From assembly GCA_964367905.1 (NCBI GenBank), contig CAYIZP010000032.1, positions 1 to 39,480 of the forward strand: DNA of 39,480 nucleotides, written 5' to 3'. The notes under the pieces are model-generated. The model made no database searches, was not told the DNA's origin, and saw only the letters and a list, made by a program, of their open reading frames with translations. Both the position numbers and the translations under genes were made by a program. This DNA is from CAUPWF01 sp964367905 (lineage in GTDB: Bacteria > Bacillota > Clostridia > Lachnospirales > Lachnospiraceae). The stretch's first letter is position 1; each line of letters opens with the position of its first letter. This document shows positions 25,695-33,380 of the stretch, one piece after another.

Positions 25695-27340
25695 TAAATT
25701 CTCCTCTGTAAAATTACTACTACACCAATCCAAATCAGTACAAAAACTGTACCCAGTATCGTTCCCCAGTTCAATTCTGTTTCTACAATACTCTCACTGC
25801 TAAACTCATCGATTGCGAATTGATATAAGCTATCTATCTCTTCATCTAACCATTTACTATGCGTAAAGATCGTAGTTTTCATTTCTTCTATCTGTTCTTC
25901 ATATGTAGTATCGGTTGTACTTACAACACTATTTTCATATGAAAAATAGTCTCCATAATAGTAGTATCCCCACCTATCCCATTCACGGTCTACTGCCGTT
26001 CCAAGATGTGCTACAGCAGTGTCCATTATATTTTCGATTTTTTCATCACTAAGTTCGTTTTGACGAAGTTCTTTATATCTTTCAATAAGCCCTGTGGTAA
26101 ACTCCACGTCCTTTAATAAGGTATCAAACCAAGGTGTAGCATGAAAAGCAGTCGCGTCCAATTTCAGTGGTAAGTGTCCGACATTTCCAGCCGACTCATC
26201 AAAATCCCAAATTGGTCCCATAATTATTTTCCCTGTATAGTCACTATAAAAATAGGTGGAATTAAACCCCGCATCATAGTTTAGAAGCAACTCGTTCATA
26301 ATGAAGTAGTCGTAAAATGACTCAATATCTATATAATTTTTGTAAGTTTTGAAAACTTCAGGGTCATCTGAAAATAACGCCTTTTCAAAACTGTCTATCT
26401 TTGAAGTTAAGAGATCAATATCATTTTGATTAACATTATTTGGATATAGCACTTCAATAAAACTTTCTGTAAATCCATTCACAGTACCATAATTATCTAA
26501 AATTACAGCTGTCCCAGAATCTCTATCTCGCCTCATAATGAAGGTGGCATGAGTTGTACTATTTGCTGAATAAGCAGGAATATCCACTCTATCATTGGAT
26601 CTATCAATTTGTTCAGTAAGAAGATGTATTCCTAAATATTCAAACCCCTTATCTGTTTTTAAAACTACTTCTGTAAACCTGACATCTGGCGTAGATTCGA
26701 GAAATTGTCCTGCTAATGAAAATGCCAAATAATTTCTTATCTGTGTACTGTCTGAAAAGGTTCCGTTTAATCCCCATTCATGTCCAGTACCGATATCAAG
26801 CATTTGCAAATCAAGATTCTGATTATTTTCATCAACCGTAACAATTCTATACTGATGTTTATCATAATAAAGGGAAGAATTCCCACGATAAGATATTATT
26901 ACATCAGACATTAACGCCGGTTCATCTAAAAGTGTATTCACACTATTGGGGTTATCAATCACAGAGATGGCTGCGGATGCATATGGATTTTTACCCTCTT
27001 TCAGAATCATATATCCTTTTTCTTCGCTCCATTCATATGATACCTCTAGAGTATTCGAACCTAAATCAATAACCACAAGTGGTAGTTCAGTTGTAAAGTC
27101 ATCTGATATGGCCATTGTAATGTCGCTATAATTTGTATCACCCCTAGGAGCTTGCATTACTGGATTTTCTTCATTTTCTGTAATAGCCTCTTCTGATAAA
27201 TCGGTTGTTTGATTATCAAATTGTGCTGGTTCTAGATAATGAAAATCATCAACAAAAAAAAGATTTGTTATTACCCCTGTTGAAGCTGTGAGCGCAAGTA
27301 AAATTACCACACAAGCAATCATTATTTTTTTACTGTTCAT
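25694..27340 (-). CDS. Membrane-anchored CotH kinase family protein
   Basis: 548 residues with an N-terminal signal anchor (about 6-30) and a C-terminal helix (about 525-543, GTILGTVFVLIWIGVVVI). The CotH fold lies about 95-420: ISYRGNSSLYYDKHQYRI, LIGLHLLTEQIDRS-like GIHLLTEQIDRSNDRVDI and IMGPIWDFDESAGN with the metal-binding DFD. CotH proteins are atypical secreted kinases; B. subtilis CotH phosphorylates spore-coat proteins. Here, outside the membrane and in an exopolysaccharide operon, it could phosphorylate a protein or the polymer itself. The start lies one base after the DUF4956 stop, and its own end overlaps the synthase start. Confidence 0.87.
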   Translation of the reverse strand: MNSKKIMIACVVILLALTASTGVITNLFFVDDFHYLEPAQFDNQTTDLSEEAITENEENPVMQAPRGDTNYSDITMAISDDFTTELPLVVIDLGSNTLEVSYEWSEEKGYMILKEGKNPYASAAISVIDNPNSVNTLLDEPALMSDVIISYRGNSSLYYDKHQYRIVTVDENNQNLDLQMLDIGTGHEWGLNGTFSDSTQIRNYLAFSLAGQFLESTPDVRFTEVVLKTDKGFEYLGIHLLTEQIDRSNDRVDIPAYSANSTTHATFIMRRDRDSGTAVILDNYGTVNGFTESFIEVLYPNNVNQNDIDLLTSKIDSFEKALFSDDPEVFKTYKNYIDIESFYDYFIMNELLLNYDAGFNSTYFYSDYTGKIIMGPIWDFDESAGNVGHLPLKLDATAFHATPWFDTLLKDVEFTTGLIERYKELRQNELSDEKIENIMDTAVAHLGTAVDREWDRWGYYYYGDYFSYENSVVSTTDTTYEEQIEEMKTTIFTHSKWLDEEIDSLYQFAIDEFSSESIVETELNWGTILGTVFVLIWIGVVVILQRRI

Positions 27341-27341
27341 T

Positions 27342-28025
27342 TTATCTACTCATCTCATCCATCTGCATAACTAAGCTAAATCTACTTAATGCTACCTTAT
27401 CTTGAAGATAGGTTGCAAATGATGCAGAATTTTTCTTTTTAGATTTGTTTAAAACATTTTCTGACACTTCATAAATATATTCTACAGAATCTTCTGTGTT
27501 GTTTTGCATAGAAAACTTTGCTTTCCCATCAAAATAAATTTGAATTTCTTTTTCATATTTTTCTTGTTGATCATTTGCTAACTCTGCAATGATTAAGTAT
27601 CTGTCATTCGTCTTTACCGCACTAAACAACAACATTGCAATAAATATAACACCAGATCCTACGAATGCTACCATATATGATTGAACTCCACAACAGATAC
27701 CAATCGCTATACACCAGAATATGTATGTAGTATCACGTGGATCTTTGATTGCAGTTCGGAACCTGACAATAGAGAGGGCACCTACCATCCCCAACGAAAG
27801 CGCAACATTATTCCCAATAACACTCATAACCAAAGTACTAACTAATGTTAAAATAATAAGTGAAACATTGAACCTTCCATTGTACGCGGTTCCTGAATGG
27901 CAACATTTATAAGCTACGAATATCAATACTCCTATAATAAATGAAACCAAAAAACTTATAAATACCTGCTGTATGTTAACAGCTGTTGCCTCTGCATTTA
28001 AATATGCGATAATATCATTTCTCAT
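27342..28025 (-). CDS. DUF4956 membrane protein
   Basis: 227 residues with about four transmembrane helices in residues 18-135 and a cytoplasmic C-terminal domain. The signature GMVGALSIVRFRTAIKDPRDT followed by YIFWCIAIGICCG identifies DUF4956. Its role is unknown, but it repeatedly accompanies VTC-domain and CotH genes. Start ATG 28025 with AAGGAG 7 bases upstream, 11 bases after the VTC gene. Confidence 0.88.
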   Translation of the reverse strand: MRNDIIAYLNAEATAVNIQQVFISFLVSFIIGVLIFVAYKCCHSGTAYNGRFNVSLIILTLVSTLVMSVIGNNVALSLGMVGALSIVRFRTAIKDPRDTTYIFWCIAIGICCGVQSYMVAFVGSGVIFIAMLLFSAVKTNDRYLIIAELANDQQEKYEKEIQIYFDGKAKFSMQNNTEDSVEYIYEVSENVLNKSKKKNSASFATYLQDKVALSRFSLVMQMDEMSR

Positions 28026-28036
28026 TTGTAATCTCC

Positions 28037-28726
28037 TTAAAATTTGTCTTGTCTTGCTAATATATATTTGCTAATTGCACATTCTGAAAAATTAAATGTT
28101 GCAATTGCATTTTTTATCGGCTGTAGTAAAAAACCGTCATATTTAACTTCTACTATCGGCATATGTCTAACCGGTGCCAATATCACATTTTTGTCGAATA
28201 AATTAAAATTGCTAAAACTGTACCTTATATCACTATCGAAAGTAACTCTGATTTGATTCGTTGGCACCATGAATGCTAATCGCGAATAAGTCAATAAGCA
28301 CTTGGGGCGATAGCATCTATTTTTCATTACACTGTACAAATGGCTTGCAAATTCATCATCCATTTTAAGTAATGGTGTGAAATCGCAATCGATAAGTTTT
28401 AAAGCATCTTCTTTTGAAATTGTTAAGCTACGCTTGCGTTGCATGGCTCCTTCTTTTTGCTTGAGCTCTAACTTAGCCGATTGGGCTTCCGTATCATAAA
28501 TCCTTAATCGAATTTTCTTTCTAAGTAGATATCCATCAACCTTATCAAAATAATCTTTGTCATCGTAACTATCAAAATAGAGTGTTCTAACGATATATCC
28601 ACTTTCATTTTTTGAGTGAGCATCTCTCTTCATCAAATATCCAAGCCTGTTTTTTAACATTAATAACTGGCTTGGCGTTGCATGATACTTTTTCTCTGTT
28701 CTAAATACTGATGTAATGTTCTCCAC
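28037..28726 (-). CDS. VTC-domain (polyphosphate-polymerase-like) protein
   Basis: 229 residues. The triphosphate-tunnel fold of the VTC family is indicated by FRTEKKYHA at the N-terminus, TLYFDSYDDKDY, LLRKKIRLRIYD, AKLELKQKEG (Glu/Lys pair), KCLLTYSRLAF and IVEVKYDG. Yeast Vtc4 makes polyphosphate from ATP with this domain; bacterial members next to DUF4956 have no settled function. No transmembrane segment is present, so it probably acts at the inner face with the DUF4956 protein. GTG start at 28726 behind TAGGAGAAAAA, which overlaps the stop of the glucanase gene. Confidence 0.87.
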   Translation of the reverse strand: MENITSVFRTEKKYHATPSQLLMLKNRLGYLMKRDAHSKNESGYIVRTLYFDSYDDKDYFDKVDGYLLRKKIRLRIYDTEAQSAKLELKQKEGAMQRKRSLTISKEDALKLIDCDFTPLLKMDDEFASHLYSVMKNRCYRPKCLLTYSRLAFMVPTNQIRVTFDSDIRYSFSNFNLFDKNVILAPVRHMPIVEVKYDGFLLQPIKNAIATFNFSECAISKYILARQDKF

Positions 28727-28734
28727 TTTTTCTC

Positions 28735-29769
28735 CTAATCTAATAATGCCTCTACTATCTCTTTATCCCATTCTCCTGTTTCAAGATCATAAATTCCAAA
28801 ATTGTGTCCAAGTTCCCAGTACATACAAGAGAATCCATAGTCGCTTGCCACATTAGTTACCACATCGATCCAATCAACTCTAGACTGCCTAGGTGACGTT
28901 TTTACAACACCGAATTCCCCTAGCATAATTTCCACATTGTTTTTCTCGGCAAATTCGGCCACTTTACCAAATTCATATTCTATCGTCTCTATATTTTCAT
29001 CTGTTGGTTCCCAATAAACCTCATCTGAGTTTTCATAATCGTGATTTTCATCTTGTTGAAATGCAAACTCAATCGGGGAATAATAGTGAAATGTGACTAC
29101 TAAATTATCATCTTCTGGCAATACCAAGTCATCAATCGCCCATAACAAAGCCTGGTCTGCTGTTGAAACCACAATTTTTCTTTCAGGATTTGTTTTTCGA
29201 ACTATCGCTACAGATTTTTCCACCATTTCATTCCAAACATCGGCTGTAATATCATCTTTGGGTTCATTTAACAACTCGAAAATCAATTCAGCCGGGTAAT
29301 CTTTGTACCGTTCACTCAGTTGTTCCCAAATTTTATAATATGCCTGCATATAATCAAAATCTGTTGGTAAACTCTTATATTCATCATCCTGCCTGATATT
29401 TTCATCCATAAGCTCTATGAAGTGATGAAGATCCAAAACAACAATCAAATCACACGAAAGCGCATACTCTATATATCCGTCGACCTTAACCATAAAATCT
29501 TCATCCAGCATATAGTTCTCATCTATGTAGTCCGAAAACCTAACTGGTATTCTTACCGTATCAAATCCTTGAGATTTTATCTCATCAAACAATTTGTTTT
29601 CAATATCTACTCCCCAGTCCTTGCCAATTGGAGCATCTAAAGCATTTCCTATCGATATTCCATTGTTCATTATCACGTCTTTCTTGTTAAAATCCACTAG
29701 CACCATCAGACCTATAGCGATACTCACTACAACGATAATAAGTCCTATTAATCCATGTGTTCTCTTCAT
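28735..29769 (-). CDS. Membrane-anchored GH5 endoglucanase
   Basis: 344 residues from ATG 29769, preceded by GAGGTGAT; an ATG at 29787 in frame lacks a good site. An N-terminal hydrophobic anchor (about 5-25) is followed by a glycoside hydrolase family 5 barrel. General acid E159 lies in ELLNEP, nucleophile E275 in MLGEFGV, and VRIPVRF and LDLHHF are the other family motifs. As the first gene of a synthase operon it is expected to trim or edit the nascent glucan, like BcsZ/CcsZ, rather than digest food cellulose. Confidence 0.9.
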   Translation of the reverse strand: MKRTHGLIGLIIVVVSIAIGLMVLVDFNKKDVIMNNGISIGNALDAPIGKDWGVDIENKLFDEIKSQGFDTVRIPVRFSDYIDENYMLDEDFMVKVDGYIEYALSCDLIVVLDLHHFIELMDENIRQDDEYKSLPTDFDYMQAYYKIWEQLSERYKDYPAELIFELLNEPKDDITADVWNEMVEKSVAIVRKTNPERKIVVSTADQALLWAIDDLVLPEDDNLVVTFHYYSPIEFAFQQDENHDYENSDEVYWEPTDENIETIEYEFGKVAEFAEKNNVEIMLGEFGVVKTSPRQSRVDWIDVVTNVASDYGFSCMYWELGHNFGIYDLETGEWDKEIVEALLD

Positions 29770-29835
29770 TATCACCTCATACTTCATATGCTACAAATCA
29801 TCATTTAAACTTCCGAAACATAAACATAAACATTT

Positions 29836-29864
29836 ATTATACAGCATTATCCATATTTAATCAA
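29836..29864 (-). promoter_or_regulatory. Promoter of the glucan-synthesis operon
   Basis: Minus strand TTGATT (29864-29859), 17-base spacer, perfect TATAAT (29841-29836), about 67 bases before ATG 29769. The leader holds three tandem TGTTTA/TGTTTC hexamers (about 29814-29834) and no recognisable c-di-GMP riboswitch, so control is likelier at the PilZ protein. Confidence 0.7.
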
Positions 29865-29888
29865 GTTAAATTTCACGCCAGCTCGGCC

Positions 29889-30353
29889 CTAGCTCGATGC
29901 AGAAACCTGTTCTAGAAACGCTCCGCATCCTGTTAGAACATCATCGTAAGTATCATCAAAATTCCCCGTATACCATGGATCTGCAATATCTCGTGACATC
30001 CCCGCAAATTCTAACAACAAGCTCACCTTACCGTCCTCATCTTGTCCGATAATTCGGTTCAGATTTCTCACATTGTGAGCATCCATGCAGATTAAATAAT
30101 CGAATTCGTCGTAATCTGCTTTCACCACCTGCCTTGCACACCTCCTCGAAAACGGAATCCCCATCTGCGTAAGCTTCTGACGTGTCCCATAGTGGGTGTC
30201 ATTACCAATTTCCTCGCGGCTTGTCCCCGCCGATTCAATCACGAACTCCTCTTCTCGACCTGCCCTTCTCACCAAATCCTTTAATACGAACTCCGCCATG
30301 GTGCTACGGCAGATATTACCATGGCACACAAATAAAATCTTGATTTTTCTCAT
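29889..30353 (-). CDS. Low-molecular-weight protein tyrosine phosphatase
   Basis: 154 residues. The P-loop CX5R is C10-HGNIC-R16 followed by S17, and the general acid is D125 in DPWYTG, so the active site is complete. Cytoplasmic; such enzymes often reverse the tyrosine phosphorylation that controls polysaccharide synthases. It lies upstream of the glucan operon in the same direction, with the operon promoter between. No good ribosome site or promoter is visible upstream of ATG 30353, perhaps because the mobile island inserted there replaced it. Confidence 0.9.
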   Translation of the reverse strand: MRKIKILFVCHGNICRSTMAEFVLKDLVRRAGREEEFVIESAGTSREEIGNDTHYGTRQKLTQMGIPFSRRCARQVVKADYDEFDYLICMDAHNVRNLNRIIGQDEDGKVSLLLEFAGMSRDIADPWYTGNFDDTYDDVLTGCGAFLEQVSASS

Positions 30354-30410
30354 ATTTCCAGTATTTTCGGGCTTTTCAAGCCTTTTTACCTTTCTTCATT
30401 TTTCACTTAT

Positions 30411-30493
30411 TCTGGCATATTTGGGCATATCTTTGCATATTTTTGTCATCAATTTTGGTAAAAACTTTGGTAAATTTCAAGTCTGTACCAAAG
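30411..30493. other. Probable att/integrase-binding region of the mobile island
   Basis: In the 232-base gene-free stretch between the phosphatase start and the integrase stop are three GCATAT copies exactly 10 bases apart (30415, 30425, 30435), two TTTGGTAAA copies 12 bases apart (30454, 30466), and an inverted TACCAAAG at 30486. Integrase and excisionase arm sites in Tn916-type elements are repeats next to int, so this is the likely element end. The exact core cannot be fixed without the other end. Confidence 0.5.
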
Positions 30494-30585
30494 GCAAATC
30501 TGCCATTTGGAATCGACAGGTAAGAAATTGGGGATTAAGATAAATACTGGCATTCAGCCATTTTTCTCTCATTTTTATCAGGTCA

Positions 30586-31785
30586 TTATGAATTGATTGC
30601 TTTTTGAAAATCTTCCTGTGCATCCTGAAATTTAACATGAGTATAGGTATTCATCGTAACACTGATATCCGAGTGTCCCATAATATACTGAAGCATCTTC
30701 GGATTCATTCCCGACTTAGCCATATTAGAACAAAACGTATGACGACACACATGCGGTGTGATTGGCGGCATCTGAACCTTATATATACTATTATACTTTT
30801 CCCGAATATGCTGAAAATACTTTTCCCAATGTAATGCCACCATAGGCATATCATTCTTATCAAGGAATAAAAATCCTGTCATTCCATCAACCATCGGTTC
30901 AACTTTGGGATTGACCCTGTCCTTAAGTATTCTCTTGAAACAAGCCACCACCTCATCAGACATTGGAACATATCTCTCGCCGCTTTCTGTCTTAGGCTTT
31001 TCAATGATATACTGCATCTGACTTGTTCTCTGTAATTGATGATTTACCCGTATTCTTTTGTTTTTAAAATCCAAATCTGATTTTGTAAGCCCACAGAACT
31101 CTGATATACGAAGTCCTGTGTTAAAAAGGATAAATATTGCATCATAGTACTTGCAAAAATGCGCATCTTCTTTTATGAATCTTAGAAATTCACGCTCCTG
31201 CTTTCTTGTGACAGCTTCTCTTCTCACACTATCATTCACAATCACATTGACTAATTCAAATCCAAATGGATTTTTGCGAATCAAGTCATCTTCTTCCGCC
31301 ATCTGAAATGCCGGTCTTAATACTCCCCGGATAGTATGAATTGAACTATAACCTTTTCCATCTACCCTCTGAAGCTTGATCAACCAGGCTTTCGCATCCG
31401 ATAATTTCACTTTGTCGATTCTTTTTTTGCCAAAATCATCTTTTTTCAGCAGATTAATTACCGTCTTATAACCAGCATAAGTACTCTGTCTGACACCTAT
31501 TTTAAGGCTTACATATTTCTCCACTAATTCAAGAACTGTAAGTCCTCCACCTCCTGGAACAAGTCCATTAAACATATCCTGTTCCAGTTGTTTTTCCTTT
31601 TCTCTTAAAGAAAGCTCCATTTTCTTTCCTTTAGGTATAGGATCATTATGATCCAAACGCCAACTATATAAATTTCCTTCATTTCCATGCATATCTACAT
31701 ATCTAAAACGATAACGTCCATCTGCTCTCTGGTACTCTCCTTCGTGAAGAATTCTATTGCGATTATCTCGTCTTTTCTCACTCAT
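30586..31785 (-). CDS. int: Tyrosine recombinase/integrase (Tn916 Int family)
   Basis: 399 residues from ATG 31785 (AAAGGAGACAAAGCT before it), beginning MSEKRRDNRNRILHEGEYQR, very like Tn916 Int (MSEKRRDNRGRIL). Residues 1-75 are the arm-binding domain, about 85-180 the core-binding domain, then the catalytic domain. The catalytic set is complete: Arg in TGLRISEF, Lys in EKPKTESGER, HxxR in TPHVCRHTF, His in MGHSDIS and Tyr in NTYTHV. It integrates and excises the element. It is the last gene of the operon, next to the putative att region, as in Tn916. Confidence 0.95.
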   Translation of the reverse strand: MSEKRRDNRNRILHEGEYQRADGRYRFRYVDMHGNEGNLYSWRLDHNDPIPKGKKMELSLREKEKQLEQDMFNGLVPGGGGLTVLELVEKYVSLKIGVRQSTYAGYKTVINLLKKDDFGKKRIDKVKLSDAKAWLIKLQRVDGKGYSSIHTIRGVLRPAFQMAEEDDLIRKNPFGFELVNVIVNDSVRREAVTRKQEREFLRFIKEDAHFCKYYDAIFILFNTGLRISEFCGLTKSDLDFKNKRIRVNHQLQRTSQMQYIIEKPKTESGERYVPMSDEVVACFKRILKDRVNPKVEPMVDGMTGFLFLDKNDMPMVALHWEKYFQHIREKYNSIYKVQMPPITPHVCRHTFCSNMAKSGMNPKMLQYIMGHSDISVTMNTYTHVKFQDAQEDFQKAINS

Positions 31786-31825
31786 AGCTTTGTCTCCTTT
31801 CAAAAAAGAGAGCCCTAGCATGGTT

Positions 31826-31831
31826 ATTGTA
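31826..31831 (-). promoter_or_regulatory. Possible extended -10 promoter for int
   Basis: On the minus strand TGG-TACAAT forms an extended -10 (TGn plus TACAAT), 41 bases before the int ATG. The -35 match (TAGAAA) is weak. It would let int be expressed apart from xis. Confidence 0.4.
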
Positions 31832-31866
31832 CCACATTTGTGCCCCCTTTTCTACTACTTTACATA

Positions 31867-32094
31867 TTAAATTGCAGTTGACTCTGCCAGAAATTGCTCA
31901 AATTGCTCTTTCTTAAATAAAACTTTGTTTCCTACTAACAGATAAAACTCCCCATTTGGATGGATATCTACAATTTGTCTAAGCCTCTTTTCACCAATGT
32001 GATAAAACTGTGCCGCTTCAGTTACAGAAAGCAAATATCGCTTCCATATAGGAATATCTATACTCTGATTTTCTAATTCATTTTCATCATCCAT
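31867..32094 (-). CDS. xis: Excisionase (Tn916 Xis family)
   Basis: About 75 residues. IPIWKRYLLSVTEAAQFYHIGEKRLRQIV matches the winged-helix start of Tn916 Xis ([29 protein letters not shown]), and GNKVLFKKEQFEQFL matches its C-terminal part. It bends DNA at the element ends and steers Int to excision. ATG 32094 is chosen because GGAG lies 6 bases upstream; an ATG at 32097 is adjacent. The start overlaps the end of the MazF gene by 8 bases. Confidence 0.9.
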   Translation of the reverse strand: MDDENELENQSIDIPIWKRYLLSVTEAAQFYHIGEKRLRQIVDIHPNGEFYLLVGNKVLFKKEQFEQFLAESTAI

Positions 32095-32452
32095 CATATT
32101 CTCCAATCTGCAGCTGTCTGACTAACATCGCATCAACCTTTTTTATTGCATCTGTACTGACAATCACCCCGGCAGTCTGTATTATCTGTTCCTCATTTAT
32201 TGTGACCAGCTGCTCCGGCAAAAACATTGTTGTATGTCTTAAAAATCCTCTAATTTCTGAAGGCTCAATATTGAAATGTACTGGAATATAATTCTTTCTC
32301 ATCTTAGTTGTCCCTGGAATAACTGTATATACAGGTGATTTTCCGTTTGCTTTGTCGCAGCTTATTACAATACATGGTCTCCTTCCAGCTTGTATATGTC
32401 TGAGTCCACTTTTTAATTCAGCCCACACAATCATATTTCTCTTTATCTTCAC
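32087..32452 (-). CDS. MazF/PemK-type toxin (endoribonuclease) without an obvious antitoxin
   Basis: 121 residues of the PemK/MazF fold: NMIVWAELKSGLRHIQAGRRPCIVIS (loop with GRRP), YTVIPGTTKM, IPVHF, EQLVTINEEQII and a C-terminal helix IKKVDAMLVRQLQIG. MazF enzymes cut mRNA at short motifs. No MazE-type protein is next to it; the gene starts in a 4-base ATGA overlap with a recombinase-like protein and runs into xis. It may stabilise the element or tune excision. It could be silenced by an unrecognised partner such as the overlapping upstream gene. Confidence 0.82.
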   Translation of the reverse strand: MKIKRNMIVWAELKSGLRHIQAGRRPCIVISCDKANGKSPVYTVIPGTTKMRKNYIPVHFNIEPSEIRGFLRHTTMFLPEQLVTINEEQIIQTAGVIVSTDAIKKVDAMLVRQLQIGEYDG

Positions 32453-32868
32453 TGCAGATCACCTCTCTTTGGTGGAATATACAAGTCAACCTTGGGTTCC
32501 TTCTCATCTACACTGAATAATCTAAACCCAGCTTCCCTTACTGCTCCAATTTTTAAATAAGAATCTGCTATTCCGTCTGAAATAGCATCGAGATTTGTTA
32601 CGATAAGTGCATCTGCCTTTCCTGCTCTCATATATCTTATTGCCTTATAAAACACTTCATCCCTTAATCGTCGTCCAAAAATTCCTCTTCTGAATATTTT
32701 CATAGGGATAAGATTGTTATTGTCAGCAAATTCCATGATTCGTTTCAACTGCTTATCTTCCTTTTTCTCTGCTGCAATACAGTCATGCTCCTCATCAGAA
32801 GACAACATCACAACACACTTTATCGGCTGTATGGTCAGTGGCTTTTTCTTTCTTCCTGCTCTTCTCAT
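32449..32868 (-). CDS. Degenerate serine-recombinase-fold small protein
   Basis: 139 residues. VVMLSSDEEHDCIAAEKK lines up with the resolvase start YxRVSSxxQ, and DALIVTNLDAISDGIADSYLKI lines up with the segment VVVxKLDRLSRsxxD. The active-site arginines of that motif are replaced (DRLSR becomes DAISD) and the first Arg is lost too, so catalysis is unlikely. The C-terminal DNA-binding domain of resolvases is absent, and a basic N-terminal tail (MRRAGRKKKP) could bind nucleic acid. It overlaps MazF by ATGA and follows an XRE gene by one base. A role as regulator or toxin partner is conjecture. Confidence 0.6.
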   Translation of the reverse strand: MRRAGRKKKPLTIQPIKCVVMLSSDEEHDCIAAEKKEDKQLKRIMEFADNNNLIPMKIFRRGIFGRRLRDEVFYKAIRYMRAGKADALIVTNLDAISDGIADSYLKIGAVREAGFRLFSVDEKEPKVDLYIPPKRGDLQ

Positions 32869-32869
32869 T

Positions 32870-33220
32870 TCAAACCACTTCCTTTCTTGCCTCTAAGCCT
32901 TCAATAAAAATCAAACATGTAGACATTGCATATTCTCTATCATTTGGTTTAAGCATCTGCAATTTATCTTTCAATACAGACAGATCTTTATTCTCCTGTT
33001 TTTCCCTGCTTTCAATTCCAAACAATGTATTAGGATCTACTCCATACTTTGTTACAATCTTCATCATAAGTTCCAGACTCATCCGATGTCTTCCCTGCTC
33101 AATTTGCGAATAATGAATATAACTTACATCAAGGCTCTCCGCCATATCATTCTGTGTATATCCATATTTATTTCTAATACTTCTCAAAGTATTACCAACT
33201 GCATAAATATCATATATCAT
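32870..33220 (-). CDS. XRE-family HTH regulator
   Basis: 116 residues from ATG 33220 with GTGAGG upstream. The helix-turn-helix domain (about 8-62) reads LRSIRNKYGYTQNDMAESLDVSYIHYSQIEQGRHRMS, the classical XRE form, followed by a C-terminal helical region (KDKLQMLKPNDREYAMS). The start overlaps the preceding small gene by 11 bases. Inside the recombination operon it probably regulates the operon or the toxin. Confidence 0.85.
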   Translation of the reverse strand: MIYDIYAVGNTLRSIRNKYGYTQNDMAESLDVSYIHYSQIEQGRHRMSLELMMKIVTKYGVDPNTLFGIESREKQENKDLSVLKDKLQMLKPNDREYAMSTCLIFIEGLEARKEVV

Positions 33221-33380
33221 CCTGAATAACCTCACTCTCTAACCGATTCCTGATGTATTCCACTGCCTCAGCCTCTGTTGGGCATTTGATGACCGGCTTC
33301 CCATAGTCATCAAATACCACTGTTTCAGAAGCAAATACAATGTAGGAATACCTGCCTAAATTCCTAACACTCAATCGCAT
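33210..33380 (-). CDS. Small hypothetical protein
   Basis: 56 residues from ATG 33380 with GAGGTA 8 bases upstream, inside the end of the previous gene. The sequence MRLSVRNLGRYSYIVFASET is followed by an acidic part with PTEAEAVEYIRNRLESE. I do not recognise a family. The tight overlaps on both sides and the ribosome site support a real gene. Confidence 0.6.
   Translation of the reverse strand: MRLSVRNLGRYSYIVFASETVVFDDYGKPVIKCPTEAEAVEYIRNRLESEVIQDDI

Noticed and set aside
29770..29835. c-di-GMP riboswitch in the leader of the glucan operon
   Set aside because: The leader is only about 60 bases and lacks the conserved GEMM sequence blocks and paired stems.
30371..30386. GGCTTTTCAAGCC followed by T5, a plus-strand mini-terminator
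   Set aside because: Only a 5-bp stem, and there is no plus-strand gene to terminate.
30196..30543. Plus-strand open frame of 115 codons across the island boundary
   Set aside because: Antisense to the phosphatase gene and running through the repeat-rich att region; no ribosome site or homology.
30541..30565. TGGC-ATTCA-GCCA hairpin after int
   Set aside because: The 4-5 bp stem is too weak, and the T-run lies on the strand opposite to int.
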